Below are positions 60,780 to 64,000 of a stretch of 64,000 nt of DNA, in pieces. The position numbers and the translations under genes were made by a program. The notes below the pieces were generated by a model. That model did not search any database, had not been told where the DNA came from, and saw only the letters and a program-made list of their open reading frames with translations. Position 1 is the first letter of the stretch; every line of letters begins with the position of its first letter. The DNA comes from a virus: positions 18,377 to 82,376 of the IMG/VR virus record IMGVR_UViG_3300037104_000592. One strand, 5' to 3'.

Positions 60780-61302
60780 TACAGCAAGAGAATTAGCAGA
60801 TGCTCTTATAGATATGATGCTTCTTTTTTCTAAGAAAAGCGAATATCATAAAAAGTTTTTATACTCTTTTAATAAAAGAATTGAAGAGAGAAAAAAAGAG
60901 TTAGGAATAAAAGATTCTATAAGAGATACAAATAATAATGTAGATATAAAATATCTTGGAATACCAAATATTTGTTTTTCTTTAACTGATGCTGATGATG
61001 ATAGAGAAAAATTATTTTCAAAACAACGAAAAGAAAGAGGATTTGATAGTAGTGAGTTGTGGTCTTTCTTTAATACAATTACTGATTTTATTCTTCCTAG
61101 ATTAAAAGTATTTAAAGAAAATACTTGCGGTCATCCTGGTTCATTAGAAGATGAAAAAGACTGGAGAGATATATTAGATAAGATGATAAAATCTTTCGAA
61201 ATATCAAAAGAAAAAGATGGGATGATGAGTAATAAAGAATATAAAGAATGGAAAAAAGGAATGAATCTTTTTGTGAATTGGTATTTTGCTTTATGGTATT
61301 AA
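60757..61302 (+). CDS. conserved phage protein, 181 aa
   Basis: ATG 60757 preceded by GAGGAT. RGFDSSELWSFFNTITDFIL, then PRLKVFKENTCGHPGSLEDE, W-x-DILDKMIKSFE and LFVNWYFALWY are the landmarks of a widespread phage family of unknown role. The 172-aa gene at 46432 shares the same order of landmarks. Terminator follows 19 bases downstream. Confidence 0.72.
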   Translation: MSKKRTSDTARELADALIDMMLLFSKKSEYHKKFLYSFNKRIEERKKELGIKDSIRDTNNNVDIKYLGIPNICFSLTDADDDREKLFSKQRKERGFDSSELWSFFNTITDFILPRLKVFKENTCGHPGSLEDEKDWRDILDKMIKSFEISKEKDGMMSNKEYKEWKKGMNLFVNWYFALWY

Positions 61303-61320
61303 TTAATTATAGAACAAATT

Positions 61321-61349
61321 AAAAATAGAGTGCTTTCTGCTCTATTTTT
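61321..61349 (+). terminator. intrinsic terminator
   Basis: AAAAATAGAG (61321-61330) pairs with CTCTATTTTT (61340-61349) around a nine-base loop, and a run of T extends to 61351. Classic intrinsic terminator, ending the unit that closes at 61302. Followed by a GGAGG ribosome site of the next gene. Confidence 0.85.
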
Positions 61350-61375
61350 TTGTAAATTTTTTATGGAGGAATATT

Positions 61376-61642
61376 ATGAAAAAAACTTATCTTCAAATAC
61401 TAACTGAACAATTTGAAAAACAATTACCAGTTGGAAAACATAATAATATTCCAGATTCAGAGTTTGATAAGGATGAACTGAAAAAAGGAATTTCTGTAGA
61501 ACATGAACATTCGAATGACCCAAATATTTGCAAAGCTATTGCAAAAGACCATCTTAGCGAAATACCAGGAACTGGAAAGGGGGATGGTTATTATTCATTA
61601 TTAGAAAAAATGGAAAAAGAAGGTAAAAAGGAATCTAAATAA
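61376..61642 (+). CDS. hypothetical protein, 88 aa
   Basis: ATG 61376 with ATGGAGG upstream. Charged, with FDKDELKKGISVEHEHSNDP and CKAIAKDHLSEIPG. This HEHT/H-type pattern (VEHEHSNDPNICKAIAKDHL) is known in phage proteins of unknown role. First gene of the next plus-strand unit; its stop meets the baseplate-like gene start. Confidence 0.65.
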   Translation: MKKTYLQILTEQFEKQLPVGKHNNIPDSEFDKDELKKGISVEHEHSNDPNICKAIAKDHLSEIPGTGKGDGYYSLLEKMEKEGKKESK

Positions 61643-62878
61643 ATGCCAGAAAAAAAACGAGTTTTCACTCCATCTAGGAGTTATGATATACAATTAAAAA
61701 TAAAAGATTTAGATTACACAAATGATTTACAGCAGGTTAGGTTTGTATCTTCAATAGCTGGAGCTTATCAAATTGTTACTTTAGATATTTCGCTTGACCC
61801 AAATGATATAATATTAGAAAATATTTTTGGAAAAGAACCTTTGAATCTACAAATAAAAATGATAGGAAGAGGAATAGAAATAATACCTTCAGAACATTTA
61901 AATATAGAGTTAATGTATTTAGATTCTGATTCATCTATGCCAATGAAATCTGGATTATCAGAAGGATCATTTAAAGATAGAACAATAGTTTCATTTACAA
62001 CAGTTCCGAGAAAACCATTTAAAGCAATGTCAACAATAGTTAATGATGTATTTATAAATAAAACTCCAACTGAAATTGTTTCTCAACTAGTATCTTCAAC
62101 TGGATGTCAATTAGTTATGGATTCAGATGAAAAAAATAATAATAAAATAGATCAGGTAATGATTCCACCAACTAGTCTATATAAAACAATTAAATTTTTA
62201 GATGATAATTTTGGACTATATGAAGGAGCATCTAATTTAGGATTTTGTCAATTTGATAATAAATTTTATGTAATGAATCTAACAAAAAGAATGGATAAAA
62301 CTCAAACATTTACAATATATCATCTTGCAACAGACTCGGATGATACTAATAAAATTATTGAAAAAAGTTCTGATGGTAAAAACTTTTTTACTTATAATGA
62401 GTTACAAAATGGTTATACAGGAAATGCCTTATTTGCTTCACTTGCAAAAAAAGCAAATATAATATTAAAACCAACTAATACATTATTTAAAACTAAAGTA
62501 TTTGATTTAGCAGATATATGTAAAGATTATGGTGCTATAGCTAAAAATCAAGAAGTTGATTCTGATCCTGAGTTAAATAATAGAGAAACATATGTAACAT
62601 CAGATCCCGGTTATGGTGAAGGTAATCTTGCTATATCTCCTATAGCTAGAAAAATAATAGGAATGGCAACTTTAGAATTTGATTTAGAAAAAGATTTACC
62701 CGTATTAAGTTTAATTAATGTTGGAGAACCTGTTAAAGTCATAACAAAAACAGCTGAATATATTCCTCTTAGTGGAAAATATTTATTAAAGTCTAGTGAT
62801 ATAACATTTAATAGACCTGCTGCAGATTGGCAAGCTACATGTCATATTGTATTAATGCGTTCAAATAAAACTATATAA
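61643..62878 (+). CDS. candidate baseplate hub / gp27-like structural protein
   Basis: 411 aa, no signal or membrane segment. It is beta-rich at the N-terminus (SYDIQLKIKDLDYTNDLQQV), with the segment TPTEIVSQLVSSTGCQLVMD and then VMIPPTSLYKTIKFLDDNFG-LYEGASNLGF, a pattern like phage hub proteins (gp27 or D-type) in which M-x-P-x-x-x-x-x-x-x-x-L-x-x-x-G-x-Y-x-G recurs. The C-terminus is again beta-rich. I infer a virion baseplate role. The only structural gene candidate here; the bidirectional terminator follows. Confidence 0.45.
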   Translation: MPEKKRVFTPSRSYDIQLKIKDLDYTNDLQQVRFVSSIAGAYQIVTLDISLDPNDIILENIFGKEPLNLQIKMIGRGIEIIPSEHLNIELMYLDSDSSMPMKSGLSEGSFKDRTIVSFTTVPRKPFKAMSTIVNDVFINKTPTEIVSQLVSSTGCQLVMDSDEKNNNKIDQVMIPPTSLYKTIKFLDDNFGLYEGASNLGFCQFDNKFYVMNLTKRMDKTQTFTIYHLATDSDDTNKIIEKSSDGKNFFTYNELQNGYTGNALFASLAKKANIILKPTNTLFKTKVFDLADICKDYGAIAKNQEVDSDPELNNRETYVTSDPGYGEGNLAISPIARKIIGMATLEFDLEKDLPVLSLINVGEPVKVITKTAEYIPLSGKYLLKSSDITFNRPAADWQATCHIVLMRSNKTI

Positions 62879-62907
62879 AAAAAGAAAGTCATAAAGACCT
62901 TCTTTTT
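62879..62907. terminator. bidirectional terminator at convergent genes
   Basis: AAAAAGAA (62879-62886) pairs with TTCTTTTT (62900-62907), with GTC/GAC (62888-62890 with 62896-62898) inside around a five-base loop and one mismatch. T-runs exist on both strands, so it can end the plus-strand unit (stop 62878) and the minus-strand unit (last stop at 62889). Confidence 0.75.
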
Positions 62908-63083
62908 ATGGTTAATAAGGATAAGGAAGTTGTAAAAGTTTTTACATCTTCATCAATAGGTTCTTTTGAGTTTCCTATGAATTGGTTATCAATGATTGAA
63001 TTAATCAATTCATTTTTTTCTTCTAGAGGTATAACTTTCAACATCCCAAGCTGAACTCCAGTTACCAAATATCTTCCTGCCAT
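62889..63083 (-). CDS. hypothetical protein, 64 aa
   Basis: Minus-strand ORF with ATG at 63083, starting MAGRYLVTGVQLGMLKVIPL, a compact amphipathic sequence ending basic (LLTIKRRSL). AAGGAGAAAAA lies upstream on that strand. Start overlaps the end of the 45-aa gene. No family recognised, last gene of the minus-strand unit. Confidence 0.62.
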   Translation of the reverse strand: MAGRYLVTGVQLGMLKVIPLEEKNELINSIIDNQFIGNSKEPIDEDVKTFTTSLSLLTIKRRSL

Positions 63084-63199
63084 TTTTTCTCCTTCTCATT
63101 ACTTTTTTTCTTTTCAAGATCTTTCTCATATCGAGTTTTCTTCAAATCCCTCTTAGCTATCTTCTTGGATATCTTATCCCATCTTAATCTCCTTGCCAT
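63062..63199 (-). CDS. small very basic protein, 45 aa
   Basis: ATG at 63199, TAA at 63064-63062 on the minus strand; about 45 residues, beginning MARRLRWDKISKKIAKRDLK and full of Lys and Arg, then an acidic-basic tail. Overlaps the 64-aa gene start. Preceded by GGAGAATAAATAAA. Possible nucleic-acid binder; no family. Confidence 0.55.
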   Translation of the reverse strand: MARRLRWDKISKKIAKRDLKKTRYEKDLEKKKSNEKEKKWQEDIW

Positions 63200-63222
63200 T
63201 TTATTTATTCTCCAAATTTATT

Positions 63223-63393
63223 TTATTTTTTAATCTCAGTAGCACGAACCCAATAACACCAATACATATTCATTAGATAAGAAACTGTATTGGAAATTCT
63301 ACCTTCAGTTGAGGTATTTAAATTAGAGTGATAGTATTCAAATTGAGATTTATAAAACTCAATTTTAGATGGATCAAAGACATCTATTATCAC
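63223..63393 (-). CDS. hypothetical protein, 56 aa, GTG start
   Basis: GTG at 63393, with AAGGAGAAA upstream on the minus strand. MIIDVFDPSKIEFYKSQFEY then LNTSTEGRISNTVSYLMNMY; mixed helical, aromatic C-terminus. The start overlaps the stop of the next upstream gene (GTGA). No family recognised. Confidence 0.58.
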   Translation of the reverse strand: MIIDVFDPSKIEFYKSQFEYYHSNLNTSTEGRISNTVSYLMNMYWCYWVRATEIKK

Positions 63394-63539
63394 TTATTGT
63401 ATTTCTCCTTCCAAACTTTAGTTTTCTTACAAGATTTGCAAGTGACTTTCTTCTTGTAATTAGTTGTTTTTGTAGAAGAATTTCTAAGTCTTCCACAAGC
63501 CACAATAACCGCATTATAAAAATGTATTATCTTTTTCAT
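63390..63539 (-). CDS. small basic zinc-type protein, 49 aa
   Basis: ATG at 63539, stop TGA at 63392-63390. MKKIIHFYNAVIVACGRLRN, then VTCKSCKKTKVWKEKYNK: a C-x2-C pair near the C-terminus with many Lys. The ATG overlaps the stop of the 97-aa gene. Short; possible metal or RNA binding. No family. Confidence 0.58.
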   Translation of the reverse strand: MKKIIHFYNAVIVACGRLRNSSTKTTNYKKKVTCKSCKKTKVWKEKYNK

Positions 63540-63829
63540 ATTCCTCCTCCACCTTCAATTAAATCCTTACTTAGAAGATCTTCTTGTTTTTTGTTGTAAT
63601 ATTCATCAACAAATGTAAAGTGAGGATATCCTTTACTCCAGTCGATTGATGCAAAGGGTCTACCGAAAAAAGTTATTGGGTTATCAAATATTATATTTTC
63701 TGATTGATGTAATCCACAGATACAATAGATGTAATGCATTGCACGCCCAATTGAATTTCCTTTATATTTGGAATACCATCCTTCCTCTATTCTATCAATT
63801 GGTGTTTCTTTCATGATATATTCTGACAT
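63536..63829 (-). CDS. hypothetical protein, 97 aa
   Basis: ATG 63829 with GGAGAAGG upstream on the minus strand. Residues include RIEEGWYSKYKGNSIGRAMH, YIYCICGLHQS and ITFFGRPFASIDWSKG, then an acidic-basic end with GGGGI. Mixed, no family. First complete gene of the minus-strand run. Confidence 0.62.
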   Translation of the reverse strand: MSEYIMKETPIDRIEEGWYSKYKGNSIGRAMHYIYCICGLHQSENIIFDNPITFFGRPFASIDWSKGYPHFTFVDEYYNKKQEDLLSKDLIEGGGGI

Positions 63830-63856
63830 TTTTCCTTCTCCTTTTTTATTATATTA

Positions 63857-63872
63857 TGAGTCTTATAGACTC
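63857..63872 (-). promoter_or_regulatory. small hairpin between minus-strand genes
   Basis: GAGTCT-TAT-AGACTC, a 6-bp stem around 63858-63872, just past the stop of the gene that runs off the right edge. With the T/A-rich flank it may be a weak terminator or RNA-processing site. Confidence 0.4.
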
Positions 63873-64000
63873 CTAGTTTAAACCTTCTTCTGAGTATCTT
63901 TCAGAACCTGTTATTCTACTTAAAGCAACCAATGCTTCATCTCTAAATTTTCCATCAGGAGATTCATTAAAAACTTTAATTAAAATTCTTTTTTTCCATG
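63873..64000 (-). CDS. hypothetical protein (5' partial at right edge)
   Basis: On the minus strand an open frame enters from beyond 64000 and ends TAG at 63875-63873. The visible C-terminal 41 residues include WKKRILIKVFNESPDGKFRD and EALVALSRITGSERYSEEGL. ALVALSRITG is reminiscent of a HEAT-like helix, but the length seen is too short to judge. The start is outside the window. Confidence 0.55.
   Translation of the reverse strand, partial: WKKRILIKVFNESPDGKFRDEALVALSRITGSERYSEEGLN

Noticed and set aside
63369-63599. Plus-strand ORF of 76 aa
   Set aside because: It is the antisense shadow of two small minus-strand genes with good ribosome sites and overlapping starts and stops.
1-64000. Alternative genetic code, as in some huge phages
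   Set aside because: TAG, TGA and TAA all end genes (for example TAG at 26567 ends the SbcC-type gene), and no gene is interrupted by one of them in frame.
1-64000. CRISPR array
   Set aside because: No regularly spaced direct repeats were seen on reading the window.

Overview
The window looks like part of a large, strongly AT-rich tailed bacteriophage genome (a jumbo phage); I did not count base composition. The evidence is dense, overlapping, mostly co-directional genes, phage-type recombination and replication proteins (SbcD/SbcC = gp47/gp46-like, a UvsW-like helicase, a two-subunit type II topoisomerase, RNA ligase), free-standing homing endonucleases, an intein, many small zinc-ribbon proteins, and multisubunit RNA polymerase genes. 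TAA, TAG and TGA all end genes, so the code is standard. The host cannot be read from the sequence. No tRNA gene or CRISPR array was seen.

Layout. 1-4197: a beta-like RNAP subunit (open at the left edge) and three small genes. 4198-4747: two strong hairpins around a tiny leader ORF and a 49-aa gene. 4748-7255: a zinc protein, a candidate ssDNA-binding protein and an HNH homing endonuclease. 7271-11102: a MoxR-type AAA+ ATPase, a metallopeptidase-like/VWA protein and a B12-type radical SAM protein. 11114-13500: small unknowns. 13509-17820: topoisomerase subunits, the second interrupted by an intein. 17833-20284: small zinc proteins, a DUF5131 protein and QueD. 20299-26569: helicase, RHH protein, Vsr-like homing endonuclease, SbcD and SbcC. 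26578-29992: two proteins with a shared FITNSSSTSF start, a radical SAM protein and small genes.

29992-37100 is the most striking part: a ubiquitin-like conjugation module. It has an E2-fold protein with SH3-like repeats, a JAMM/JAB peptidase, a ThiF/E1 enzyme, a beta-grasp modifier with a SAP-like head and a GGRKG tail, a second E1-like protein and a second small E2-like protein with HPN and Cys. A multibranched structured RNA lies inside it. The JAB, E1 and large E2 resemble the plasmid PRTRC set. The module ends just before unsplit RNAP beta-prime and beta genes (37551-43334).

43388-53001: zinc mini-proteins, a nuclease candidate, FolE2, RNA ligase, a VWA protein and small genes, with a structured RNA at 48862-49025. 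53000-62878: two more structured RNAs, a possible polymerase-like protein, many small phage-type genes, an M14-type peptidase, a HAD hydrolase and a baseplate-hub candidate. A bidirectional terminator near 62890 marks a strand switch; all genes from there to 64000 are on the minus strand, the last one cut by the window edge.

How it may fit together (inference): the RNAP subunits transcribe phage genes; the topoisomerase, helicase, SbcCD and SSB candidate support replication and recombination; FolE2 and QueD could feed a 7-deazaguanine pathway whose other steps lie outside the window; the ubiquitin-like module, next to the RNAP genes, could tag host or phage proteins. The longest stretch with no called gene is under 250 bases; each such stretch is described where it holds a hairpin or structured RNA, and I see nothing notable in the other gaps.
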